Below, in pieces: positions 55,276 to 62,519 of a stretch of DNA of 64,000 nucleotides (its first letter is position 1; each line of letters opens with the position of its first letter). The translations under genes and the position numbers were made by a program. Source of the stretch: Shouchella miscanthi (GTDB lineage: Bacteria > Bacillota > Bacilli > Bacillales > Bacillaceae_D); NCBI RefSeq assembly GCF_007725405.1, contig NZ_CP042163.1, positions 2,666,001 through 2,730,000 on the forward strand, in the 5' to 3' direction. The notes under the pieces were generated by a model that searched no databases, was not told the origin of the DNA, and saw only the letters and a program-made list of their open reading frames with translations.

Positions 55276-55543
55276 ATAGCAATTCTTGTTTTTTCACGTA
55301 GCTTATCGCACAGCTTTCTACAATGGAAGTATCTGAAGTCGTTGGACGCCACCCTTCATTCAGTGGTAAAAGCAATCGTCTCTCTTCTAGCTCATACAAG
55401 AGGGTTAATTCTTCGACAATGGTTTGTCGCTTCTCCATTATCCATAAACAAGTTGGCAACAGTGTAAGTCCCATAATACTTACAAGCAATAGTGCAGCCA
55501 TTGCATCTATTAAGATAAACCCTTTATTGTTGCCGATAAACAA
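55250..55543 (-). CDS. comGE: Competence protein ComGE
   Basis: A 97-residue minor pseudopilin: KGFILIDAMAALLLVSI near 7-23 is prepilin-like, but has Asp instead of Glu at +5. The frame is open to 55630; AAAGGGG before TTG 55543 supports the short start, inside the end of comGD. The C-terminal part has two Cys (SCAIS and LLCVY) that could form a disulfide. Part of the pseudopilus tip by analogy. Confidence 0.82.
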   Translation of the reverse strand: MFIGNNKGFILIDAMAALLLVSIMGLTLLPTCLWIMEKRQTIVEELTLLYELEERRLLLPLNEGWRPTTSDTSIVESCAISYVKKQELLCVYALAQP

Positions 55544-55967
55544 TACGCCCCTTTCCAATTTGAATCGTAAATCGAGTGTGGTAATGTTCCGTACGTACAT
55601 CCCAAGAACCAGACTTGCGTGGATGTCCATTCGCTAAAAACGCTACATCCTCTAACTGTATGGTAACAGGTTCAATTTCTATACTTGTCGGGTAAACAAC
55701 ACGACGTTTTTCTTTTTGATCGACAAATAAAATGAGGGTATTGTCTTCAAAAAGTACCGTAGCCACTTTCCCTTCTGTCATTGCTAAATGTTGTGCATGC
55801 ACTAGATCATTTTTAAATTGCTCGATGGTTTGTTTTTGAACGGTTTTGTCTTGTGATTGGAAATAGAGTATAGGGAGGAATAGAAACAGTGAAAGCAGGA
55901 GAAGAGTAAAAAGTAATTCGATAAGCGTAAAACCTTCATTCGTTTTCAATAACAACTTGTCTTCCAT
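55524..55967 (-). CDS. comGD: Competence protein ComGD (minor pseudopilin)
   Basis: A 147-residue type IV pilin-like protein: EGFTLIELLFTLLLLSLFL starting at residue 11 (cleavage Gly12/Phe13, Glu17 at +5), hydrophobic helix to about 31, and a globular domain of beta strands. The ATG at 55967 overlaps comGC by 32 bases; a TTG four codons later is an alternative. Pseudopilin of the DNA uptake machine. Confidence 0.9.
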   Translation of the reverse strand: MEDKLLLKTNEGFTLIELLFTLLLLSLFLFLPILYFQSQDKTVQKQTIEQFKNDLVHAQHLAMTEGKVATVLFEDNTLILFVDQKEKRRVVYPTSIEIEPVTIQLEDVAFLANGHPRKSGSWDVRTEHYHTRFTIQIGKGRIVYRQQ

Positions 55968-56247
55968 TTAATACTAGTTTTTTGCCGGATGCACATGTAA
56001 TGTGATCTACATACTTTTCAGCTACTAATACATCTAGAGAATCGGGTAATTTTCCGTGTTCCACTTCATAAGCGCCCACTTGGGTTTGGACAAGCTTTTT
56101 CGTGGCGTCACAGCTCTTTCCACCGGCCATGTCTGTGTTTTTACTCATATTCGGCAGGGCAATCAAAAGCAACACAGAAATAATCATTAAGACGACAAGC
56201 ATTTCAATTAATGTAAACCCTTCGTCTCTCTTACTTGTTTTTTTCAT
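55936..56247 (-). CDS. comGC: Competence major pseudopilin ComGC
   Basis: A 103-residue prepilin: KKTSKRDEGFTLIEMLVVLM gives a basic leader, cleavage at Gly10/Phe11, Glu15 at +5 and a hydrophobic helix to about 32. Two Cys in the globular part (SCDAT near 47 and ITCAS near 87) match the intramolecular disulfide of ComGC. It polymerises into the competence pseudopilus. GAGGTGATCT precedes the ATG. In this genome it begins a separate transcription unit, since comGB lies across a tRNA cluster. Confidence 0.95.
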   Translation of the reverse strand: MKKTSKRDEGFTLIEMLVVLMIISVLLLIALPNMSKNTDMAGGKSCDATKKLVQTQVGAYEVEHGKLPDSLDVLVAEKYVDHITCASGKKLVLNGRQVVIENE

Positions 56248-56261
56248 AGATCACCTCATCA

Positions 56262-56282
56262 TTATCGTAAGTATAAATCCAT
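56262..56282 (-). CDS. Six-codon leader ORF ahead of comGC
   Basis: ATG-GAT-TTA-TAC-TTA-CGA-TAA (MDLYLR) follows an AAAGGAGGAA ribosome-binding site and stops 14 bases before the comGC ATG. The site is stronger than comGC's own. It may be a coupling minicistron. Translation is inferred from sequence only. Confidence 0.35.
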   Translation of the reverse strand: MDLYLR

Positions 56283-56311
56283 TTCCTCCTTTCTTTTAAG
56301 CTTAGAACTTA

Positions 56312-56340
56312 ATTAGACAAAACCTTCCATATTCCTGCAA
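56312..56340 (-). promoter_or_regulatory. Candidate promoter for comGC-comGG
   Basis: TTGCAG, 17 bases, TCTAAT on the minus strand, 65 bases upstream of comGC. An A/T-tract region (A5GTTA5GTTT) just upstream could hold a ComK site, but I see no perfect AAAA-N5-TTTT box. Confidence 0.5.
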
Positions 56341-56409
56341 ACTTTTTAACTTTTTCTCGTTCATTTATTTGTTATACTAAGAGAGAGCTCGCATGAAAGG
56401 ATTTTCTAC

Positions 56410-56652
56410 GTGAAATTTATTTTATTAAGTTTAATTCGATTTTATCGAAACTATATCTCCGTTGCATTGCCACCTAGATGTCGATTTTATCCTACCTGTT
56501 CTCAATATGGGCTAACAGCTATTGAACAGCATGGTGCAATTAAAGGAAGCTACTTAACGATTAAACGGTTATTAAAATGTCATCCTTTTCATCCAGGTGG
56601 CTTTGATGAAGTACCGAGTCCCAAAACCTCAAAAAAAGACAACGACATTTAA
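56410..56652 (+). CDS. yidD: Membrane protein insertion efficiency factor YidD
   Basis: An 80-residue YidD/DUF37 protein: amphipathic N-terminal helix, [18 protein letters not shown] near 25-42 (Cys30) and [13 protein letters not shown] near 57-69. It assists YidC/Oxa1-dependent membrane insertion. GTG start after AAAGGA with 8-base spacing; TGTTATACT about 40 bases upstream is an extended -10. It lies between comGC and the tRNA cluster on the opposite strand, a location I do not know from other Bacillus. Its stop codon is the centre of the terminator palindrome. Confidence 0.93.
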   Translation: MKFILLSLIRFYRNYISVALPPRCRFYPTCSQYGLTAIEQHGAIKGSYLTIKRLLKCHPFHPGGFDEVPSPKTSKKDNDI

Positions 56653-56666
56653 ATGTCGTTGTCTTT
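56635..56666. terminator. Bidirectional terminator of yidD and the tRNA cluster
   Basis: A perfect palindrome AAAGACAACGACATTT/AAATGTCGTTGTCTTT centred on the yidD TAA; T run on each side. Confidence 0.85.
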
Positions 56667-56674
56667 CTTTTGTA

Positions 56675-56757
56675 TGCGGGTGAAGGGACTTGAACCCCCA
56701 CGTCATAAAGACACTAGATCCTAAGTCTAGCGCGTCTGCCAATTCCGCCACACCCGC
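56675..56757 (-). tRNA. tRNA-Leu (TAG)
   Basis: Acceptor GCGGGTG/CACCCGC, long variable arm, anticodon stem CTAGA/TCTAG around CTTAGGA-type loop (anticodon TAG), discriminator A. CCA not encoded. Last gene of the cluster. Confidence 0.93.
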
Positions 56758-56764
56758 GCATTAA

Positions 56765-56855
56765 TGGCGGAGAAGGAGGGATTTGAACCCTCGCGCCGCT
56801 TACACGACCTACACCCTTAGCAGGGGCGCCCCTTCAGCCACTTGGGTACTTCTCC
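56765..56855 (-). tRNA. tRNA-Ser (GCT)
   Basis: Acceptor GGAGAAG/CTTCTCC, anticodon loop CTGCTAA (anticodon GCT) on stem CGCCC/GGGTG, long variable arm, discriminator G, encoded CCA. Confidence 0.93.
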
Positions 56856-56870
56856 GTAATCTATAAGGGA

Positions 56871-56944
<74 letters not shown>

Positions 56945-56965
56945 CTTTTATTAACAAAATAAAAA

Positions 56966-57036
56966 AGCGGGTGATGAGAATCGAACTCACATCATCAGCT
57001 TGGAAGGCTGAGGTTTTACCACTAAACTACACCCGC
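56966..57036 (-). tRNA. tRNA-Gly (TCC)
   Basis: Acceptor GCGGGTG/CACCCGC, anticodon loop CTTCCAA (TCC), T loop TTCGATT, discriminator T. CCA not encoded. Confidence 0.93.
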
Positions 57037-57061
57037 ATGGTAAAAATAATTTTCATAAAAG

Positions 57062-57133
57062 AGCGGAAGACGAGATTCGAACTCGCGACCCCCACCTTGG
57101 CAAGGTGGTGTTCTACCACTGAACTACTTCCGC
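57062..57133 (-). tRNA. tRNA-Gly (GCC)
   Basis: Acceptor GCGGAAG/CTTCCGC, anticodon stem CCACC/GGTGG with loop TTGCCAA (GCC), discriminator T. CCA not encoded. Confidence 0.95.
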
Positions 57134-57140
57134 ATATAAA

Positions 57141-57215
57141 TGGCTGGGCTACCTGGGATCGAACCAGGGAATGACGGAATCAAAATCCGTTGCCTTACCG
57201 CTTGGCTATAGCCCA
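57141..57215 (-). tRNA. tRNA-Gln (TTG)
   Basis: Acceptor TGGGCTA/TAGCCCA, anticodon stem ACGGA/TCCGT with loop TTTTGAT (TTG), discriminator G, encoded CCA. Confidence 0.94.
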
Positions 57216-57219
57216 AAGT

Positions 57220-57296
<77 letters not shown>

Positions 57297-57343
57297 TCGT
57301 TATATTGCATTTGGACATTGCTTATTCACAAAGGAATTAAATA

Positions 57344-57436
57344 TGGCGGAGGAAGAGGGATTCGAACCCCCGCGGGCTTTGACACCCCTGTCGGTTTTCA
57401 AGACCGATCCCTTCAGCCGGACTTGGGTATTCCTCC
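57344..57436 (-). tRNA. tRNA-Ser (TGA)
   Basis: Acceptor GGAGGAA/TTCCTCC, anticodon loop CTTGAAA (TGA), long variable arm, discriminator G, encoded CCA. A 47-base gap separates it from tRNA-fMet. Confidence 0.94.
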
Positions 57437-57444
57437 GTATAAAG

Positions 57445-57517
57445 TGGAGCCTAGCGGGATCGAACCGCTGACCTCCTGCGTGCAAAGCAGGCGCTCTCCC
57501 AGCTGAGCTAAGGCCCC
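57445..57517 (-). tRNA. tRNA-Ala (TGC)
   Basis: Acceptor GGGGCCT/AGGCTCC includes the G3-U70 wobble that marks alanine tRNAs; anticodon loop TTTGCAC (TGC), discriminator A. CCA not encoded. First gene of the nine-tRNA cluster. Confidence 0.96.
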
Positions 57518-57568
57518 ATAAATCATGACGTATGTAAGTCGTAAGTGATTACCTTAGCGACATTTAAT

Positions 57569-57597
57569 AATATAGCATATAAAAATCATAAGCACAA
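57569..57597 (-). promoter_or_regulatory. Sigma-A promoter of the tRNA cluster
   Basis: TTGTGC, 17 bases, TATATT on the minus strand, 52 bases upstream of tRNA-Ala and downstream of the comGB hairpin. Confidence 0.7.
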
Positions 57598-57656
57598 GGC
57601 TTTTTTAAAATTTTTATTGGAATCTCTTTCGTCTCTTTATTTTACCTATTAAAGAA

Positions 57657-57687
57657 ATCTCATGCAAGTTTTGCCTACATGAGATTA
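57657..57687 (-). terminator. Terminator-like hairpin at the end of comGB
   Basis: AATCTCATG (last comGB codons) pairs with CATGAGATT after the stop; loop of 13 bases includes TAG; TCTTT follows. It would end the comGA-comGB transcript before the tRNA cluster. Confidence 0.65.
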
Positions 57688-58712
57688 AACATTTCATACA
57701 TTGGCAGCATGATAATCAAAAATAAAAAGAAAATAAAACTACCAATGAAAAGAAATAATAGCGGCTGTACAGCCTGCAAACCTCGTTCGATTTTTTGATC
57801 AAGTTCTTCCAGTATCCAACTACTAAAGAACTGTAAATCAGATGCTAACTTACCCGTGCGACTTCCATTTTCAACGATAATGCGTAACTCCTCCATATAA
57901 TATGGCTGTGTTTCTAAATAAACGGCAAGGCTGTAGCCGTCCTTTAAGGATTGATTTATTTGATTCGCTTCATCTTTGAAAAATGGCATGTAAGATTGTT
58001 TCTCAAAAATGAAAATCGCTTCATGAATCGACATCCCTGTCTGTAATAGTTTCCCTAATTGCAATGAGAAATAAAATGTAATTACTTGTCTTATCATTGT
58101 GTTAGTTGGCTTCCATTTCATTAGCAAACGTACCTTTTCATGTGGCGTTTGCTTTTGCACATATTTTCTAAACACAGCGTACATCATTATGGCGAAAAGA
58201 AGGAAGCTAGCTAAAATAATTGGAAGGTTTGTTAGGAAGGCAAAGAAATACTTAATAAAGCGTGGGGGTGTTTGATTCATTGTTACAAACAGTGATTGGA
58301 AATGAGGCACGATATAGAGATTTAATAAAACGAGGGCGACGATAGCACCAAACAGTAAAACAAGGGGATAGCGTACTAATTTCTGAAGCTGCAGGCTCGT
58401 TTGTAACCTTTTTTGATAAAGCTTGCTTGCTTCCATTAGTCCCTCTGCGACCTTTCCCTGCTCTTCATAAAAGAAAATATACGATTGAACATCAAGTGGC
58501 AACTCCATATCCAATAAGCTGGAGGAAAGAGCCTCTCCTTTTGTTAACTTGTGCTCCATAAGTTGAATGATACGTTGCGTTTCTTTTGTTGATTGAACAG
58601 ATAAAAAAGATAAAGCCTGTTCTGTACTATACCCACTCTGCAATAGTTCTCCTAATTTCATAATAAAGGAGATCTTCATTAACTTTGTCATACGTTTACG
58701 TTTTTTTATCAT
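57675..58712 (-). CDS. comGB: Competence protein ComGB (type II secretion F-like)
   Basis: A 345-residue GspF/PilC-family membrane protein with the duplicated helical-domain layout: first domain 15-110, transmembrane helix near 118-140, helix near 165-190, second domain 200-305, C-terminal helix 320-340. LGELLQSGYSTEQALSFL and LGKLLQTGMSIHEAIFIFE are the two repeats (parts shown). It is the platform for the pseudopilus. GAGGTAGTCC precedes the ATG, 3 bases after comGA. In other Bacillus comGC follows immediately; here a tRNA cluster does. Confidence 0.95.
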   Translation of the reverse strand: MIKKRKRMTKLMKISFIMKLGELLQSGYSTEQALSFLSVQSTKETQRIIQLMEHKLTKGEALSSSLLDMELPLDVQSYIFFYEEQGKVAEGLMEASKLYQKRLQTSLQLQKLVRYPLVLLFGAIVALVLLNLYIVPHFQSLFVTMNQTPPRFIKYFFAFLTNLPIILASFLLFAIMMYAVFRKYVQKQTPHEKVRLLMKWKPTNTMIRQVITFYFSLQLGKLLQTGMSIHEAIFIFEKQSYMPFFKDEANQINQSLKDGYSLAVYLETQPYYMEELRIIVENGSRTGKLASDLQFFSSWILEELDQKIERGLQAVQPLLFLFIGSFIFFLFLIIMLPMYEMFNLM

Positions 58713-58715
58713 GGA

Positions 58716-59714
58716 CTACCTCGTCTGACTTAAACGCATGCAAGTCTCGTCATCGATCATACCTATTGCCCATGCCTTTTTTGTGACAGGTAGAAACGGA
58801 GCTTGCAGCTGCACTCCATCCATCGCTTCCTTTAACTCTTTCCCTAGTAGCCAGTCAAATATAGCCATACGATTGCCTCCCTCTTTTTGTGTAACGAGCT
58901 TTTGATAAAGAATAGCTTGAATACACGAAAGGCTACTTTCTATCCCTAAATCCCTTAATCTTTCTAACGTTGAAAATGAATTTGTCACATGAAGGCTAGC
59001 AATAACAACATGACCAGTATTGGCAGCTTGGACAGCTATAGCTGCGGTTGCTTGATCTCGAATCTCACCAATCACGATAATGTCTGGGTCATGCCTTAAA
59101 ATGGCCCTTAACGCATGTTTAAAAGAAAGACCACCCCTTGTTTGAATTTCAACTTGGGTCATGCCTTCAATCCGATGTTCAATAGGGTCTTCTACGGAAA
59201 TAATTCGATAGCGTTGTTTTTCAACAAGTTGCTTTATGATGGAATAGATGGTTGTCGTTTTCCCTGAACCTGTTGAACCGGTTACTAGGACTAGTCCTGG
59301 TGTCGCATTTAACAGCTGATTAAAATGATGTTTGTCTTTCTTGAAAGGAGAAAGAGTTTGTAATGGTTGGAGGCTTGCGCTGTTCAAAATTCGAATGGCG
59401 ATACTTTCTAAAGGGGTTGTAGGGAGGGTAGAGATTCTCATTGCAATGGGCGTTTCATTCCACTTGTATTCAAGTGCCTTACTTTGTGAGTGCCTTCGTT
59501 CACTAATGTCCATTCCAACAACGTATTTAAAATGATTCGAAAGCTTTTTAGATTCTTCAATACTAATACGCTGAACAAAGGTCATTACGCCTGTTATCCG
59601 ATAATAGACGCAATAGCCGTCGTTGCTAGGACTAAGGTGAACATCTGTCGCTCCTACTTTTAATGCCTGTATAAGTAGCGTATCACTAATAAACGTGTTT
59701 GTCTGTATATGCAT
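58716..59714 (-). CDS. comGA: Competence ATPase ComGA
   Basis: A 332-residue GspE/PilB-type ATPase: Walker A GSTGSGKTTT (146-155), Asp box VEDPIEH near 180, Walker B DIIVIGEIRD near 211-220 and HVTNSFSTLERLRDLG. It powers pseudopilus assembly and blocks growth in competent cells. AGGAGTAGTGG precedes the ATG. It lies 61 bases after the HNH gene without a visible terminator, so cotranscription is possible. Confidence 0.96.
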   Translation of the reverse strand: MHIQTNTFISDTLLIQALKVGATDVHLSPSNDGYCVYYRITGVMTFVQRISIEESKKLSNHFKYVVGMDISERRHSQSKALEYKWNETPIAMRISTLPTTPLESIAIRILNSASLQPLQTLSPFKKDKHHFNQLLNATPGLVLVTGSTGSGKTTTIYSIIKQLVEKQRYRIISVEDPIEHRIEGMTQVEIQTRGGLSFKHALRAILRHDPDIIVIGEIRDQATAAIAVQAANTGHVVIASLHVTNSFSTLERLRDLGIESSLSCIQAILYQKLVTQKEGGNRMAIFDWLLGKELKEAMDGVQLQAPFLPVTKKAWAIGMIDDETCMRLSQTR

Positions 59715-59775
59715 CCACTACTCCTTTCTGTTTCGTTGACCTATTTATTCTACGGTTCTTTCTTCAATCCCTGCT

Positions 59776-60075
59776 TCACCTTCTTTTTTTTCGATTTCTT
59801 GCTGTTTTTGTTTTTGGAATGGTTTCTGGTGGTTGTTTTCGAATCCATTTTAGAAACTTTCTTAGTTTATCATCTTGTTTTAAATCAAGAATGGTTGTTA
59901 AGCGTGAAGCAAGTTCTTTATTTGTATACAGCGCATGAATCTGTTTGTGGCAAGGGATACAAAGATTCGCCGTTTCTGCAAACGTCCCTCCTTCATCCTT
60001 TGGTAGTAAATGGTGAACTGTTGTGGTGACATTTTCACGCTCACACAGTTCACAACAGCCTTGTTTCTTATTCAT
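59776..60075 (-). CDS. HNH nuclease family protein (YisB-like)
   Basis: A 99-residue HNH endonuclease: zinc-type CELCERENV (Cys8, Cys11), HHLLPKDEGG (His21-His22), N37 in ETANLCIPCHKQIHALY (second CxxC Cys39/Cys42, His43, His47), then a basic C-terminus. The family includes B. subtilis YisB; function is not established. The frame is open to 60192, but AAAGGAGGGTG before ATG 60075 decides the start. Divergent from the helicase gene, upstream of comGA. Confidence 0.85.
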   Translation of the reverse strand: MNKKQGCCELCERENVTTTVHHLLPKDEGGTFAETANLCIPCHKQIHALYTNKELASRLTTILDLKQDDKLRKFLKWIRKQPPETIPKTKTARNRKKRR

Positions 60076-60100
60076 CCCTACACCCTCCTTTATCTTTATA

Positions 60101-60129
60101 TTGAAGTCTACCCTTTTCATTGGTACGAT
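60101..60129 (+). promoter_or_regulatory. Sigma-A promoter of the helicase gene
   Basis: TTGAAG (60101-60106), 17 bases, TACGAT (60124-60129), 22 bases ahead of the ATG. Confidence 0.65.
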
Positions 60130-60150
60130 AAAAGCTTGAAAGGAGCGCTC

Positions 60151-62439
60151 ATGCAAACAGCACGATATTTTAATCAAACCGTTAACATACACACACTTGA
60201 ACGATCTGAGTGGAATAAACTGTACTTAGCTAGTAAGCAAGGTAAACTGACTTGCATTCACTGTAAAGCTCCTTTACGCATGGCACTATCCATTCACAAA
60301 AAACCGAGCTTTATTCACCCTGATCCAGTAAATGAGGCTTGTTATACAGAGACCAGTTCAACCATGACTGTTCAAAAAGCGCGGACACAACCAAGAGAGT
60401 TTTCCGGCTTTCGCTTACCAACGAATAGCCAAATTGAAAAGGAACCAACAAATGAAACGGATTGGAAAGAGCCAGAACCATTAGTTGTCCGACATCGTTT
60501 TCAGGAACCAAAACGCTCCGACCGCCCAGACGATTCTTACCGCCGCACTCTTGAAGATGCATCGCTGTCGTTTAATGATGATCAATGGCGCAGCATAAAA
60601 AAAACAGACGGTCCTTTGCTTATTCTTGCAGGAGCTGGTAGCGGAAAGACACGTGTCATAACAGCAAGAGCTGCGTATATGATCACAGAGCTTGACATTC
60701 CGATTAATCGCATCGCGCTCGTTACCTTTACATCGAAAGCAGCACAGGAAATGAAGGAACGCATGCTACTTTATCCTGGTATTACGAGGGAAATTGGCGA
60801 AAAAATACTCATTCGGACATTTCATAGCTTGTTTTTACAAATGCTTAAACACCATCAGAGCGAGCAATGGCACCACTCACGATTAATTCAATCCCCTCAT
60901 TACCTTGTTAAACAAATAGGTATGACCCTTGGACTTGATGAAAATGAATTTGCATACGATTCAGCGGTTACGCAAATAAGTTATTGGAAGAATCATATGA
61001 TCCCCCCTGAACAGGTACAAGCCAAAACCGCTTTTGAGGAAAAAGTAAAAACGATTTACCAAGAATATGAACAACAAAAGCAGTTTCAGCACTATTATGA
61101 TTTCGACGATATCTTATTAGGTTGTTTAGAGCTCTTAAAAGAGAACTCAGCTTTACTTGAAAAATACCAAGAACGATTTTCTTACTTATCTGTTGATGAA
61201 TTTCAAGATATTAATTTACTTCAATTTGAAATTGTGCGTTTGCTCTCTCAAAAGAACAATAACCTTTGCGTAGTCGGTGATGATGATCAATCCATCTATG
61301 CCTTTCGTGGGAGTGATCCGTCCTTTATTCAGTCGTTTCAATCATATTATCCATCGGCAACGGTTGTGACGCTTGAAGATAATTACCGTTCAACCCATGA
61401 AATTATTGGGACAGCCAACACGGTTATACAAAAAAACCAGCAACGATTATCGAAAACCTTACGAGCTCAAGTAACAAAAATGGACAATACACCAACAATT
61501 TTTTATCCCTACAATGAGGAAGAGGAAGCATCAATTATTGTTGAGGAAATTGCTTCTACATTGGCAACCGGTCAATCTATCGAGCAAATTGCCGTTCTTT
61601 TTCGAACTAGCGCCGGGGTACGTGCGCTAACAGAGCGTCTCATTGATGCCGACATTCCCTTTCAATTAGATCAAACAGCTGGGACGTTTTATGATAAGCC
61701 AATCGTTCAGAAAGCACTTGCTTTTTTAAGGCTTTCTCTTTATGAGGATCATGATGAAGCCGCTCCTTATGCTTTACAAGCTTTATTCTTAAAGCAAGAT
61801 AAACAACAAGAATTAATCGCTATCAAGCAAAAACGAGCTTGTACATTACTTGAAGCATTCCCATTTTTAACCGGAACACAACCGTTTCAGAAAAAAAAGT
61901 TGCAACAGCTACCAGAGTTATGTAGAAAATTAACGACACTCACTCCTATTCAAGCGCTTGAAAGTATTGAACAAGATATCGGTTTTAAAGATACACTAAA
62001 GAAACAAGCTCAAGAAGGAAATCAGCTGGACAAAGGAAGCGATTCGTTTAGACAATTAAAAGCATTAGCCAGGCAACATGATACTGTTGCTTCCTTTCTC
62101 CATTATATTGACTGTATGACGGTAAAAATAAAAGAACATAAGTACCGTCCCCATTCTTCAGGTGTACAGTTATTAACCATTCATCGTGCAAAAGGGCTAG
62201 AGTTTGAGCATGTCTATATTATTGGCTGTGTGGATCGGTCTCTTCCACATGATTATGCCTTAGACGCTTTAAAAGAAGGAGACGAAGCCCCTCTACAAGA
62301 AGAGCGACGCTTGTTGTATGTAGCGATGACACGAGCAAAATCACGCTTGTACCTTTCTTCTCCTCTTTATTATTTTGAGAATAGAAGCTTCGCGTCTCGC
62401 TTCTTGCTTCCTGTATTAAAAAACCGCTCACGGTCGTGA
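60151..62439 (+). CDS. UvrD/PcrA-type superfamily 1 helicase with N-terminal Cys domain (YjcD-like)
   Basis: A 762-residue helicase. The first ~75 residues form an extra domain with Cys35, Cys38 (LTCIHCKAP) and a later Cys64 after a His/Pro stretch, resembling the N-terminal zinc domain of CoiA. Then: Q motif FNDDQWRSI, Walker A AGAGSGKTRVITARA near 158-172, DEFQDINLLQFEIV, VGDDDQSIYAFRG, RAKGLEFEHVYIIG and VAMTRAKSRLYLSS. This layout is what I recall for B. subtilis YjcD. The start at 60151 has AAAGGAGCG upstream; the frame extends to 60010. A role in repair or recombination is inferred. Confidence 0.88.
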   Translation: MQTARYFNQTVNIHTLERSEWNKLYLASKQGKLTCIHCKAPLRMALSIHKKPSFIHPDPVNEACYTETSSTMTVQKARTQPREFSGFRLPTNSQIEKEPTNETDWKEPEPLVVRHRFQEPKRSDRPDDSYRRTLEDASLSFNDDQWRSIKKTDGPLLILAGAGSGKTRVITARAAYMITELDIPINRIALVTFTSKAAQEMKERMLLYPGITREIGEKILIRTFHSLFLQMLKHHQSEQWHHSRLIQSPHYLVKQIGMTLGLDENEFAYDSAVTQISYWKNHMIPPEQVQAKTAFEEKVKTIYQEYEQQKQFQHYYDFDDILLGCLELLKENSALLEKYQERFSYLSVDEFQDINLLQFEIVRLLSQKNNNLCVVGDDDQSIYAFRGSDPSFIQSFQSYYPSATVVTLEDNYRSTHEIIGTANTVIQKNQQRLSKTLRAQVTKMDNTPTIFYPYNEEEEASIIVEEIASTLATGQSIEQIAVLFRTSAGVRALTERLIDADIPFQLDQTAGTFYDKPIVQKALAFLRLSLYEDHDEAAPYALQALFLKQDKQQELIAIKQKRACTLLEAFPFLTGTQPFQKKKLQQLPELCRKLTTLTPIQALESIEQDIGFKDTLKKQAQEGNQLDKGSDSFRQLKALARQHDTVASFLHYIDCMTVKIKEHKYRPHSSGVQLLTIHRAKGLEFEHVYIIGCVDRSLPHDYALDALKEGDEAPLQEERRLLYVAMTRAKSRLYLSSPLYYFENRSFASRFLLPVLKNRSRS

Positions 62440-62448
62440 GCGGTTTTT
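62419..62448 (+). terminator. Terminator of the helicase gene
   Basis: AAAACCGCTCAC/GTGAGCGGTTTT with a 4-base loop and a T run; the gene's TGA is inside the stem. Confidence 0.85.
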
Positions 62449-62501
62449 TCCTTTGGACTAGTACAACCTTCCCTGCTCATAGATTGATAAAGGAGAAAAA
62501 A

Positions 62502-62519
62502 ATGAAAGGTAGGAAATGA
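62502..62519 (+). CDS. Five-codon minicistron ahead of the glycosyltransferase
   Basis: ATG-AAA-GGT-AGG-AAA-TGA (MKGRK) is preceded by AAAGGAG at ideal distance, and its TGA overlaps the glycosyltransferase ATG (ATGA). The downstream gene's own ribosome-binding site is weak. It may couple translation. Inferred from sequence only. Confidence 0.35.
   Translation: MKGRK

Noticed and set aside
55250-55543. comGE as a decayed gene because it has Asp rather than Glu at pilin position +5
   Set aside because: The reading frame is intact, with overlapping start and stop signals, and Asp is a conservative change in a minor pseudopilin.
55544-55630. Extended comGE beginning at 55630
   Set aside because: The extension lies inside comGD in another frame; the prepilin motif must be close to the start for processing, and AAAGGGG marks TTG 55543.
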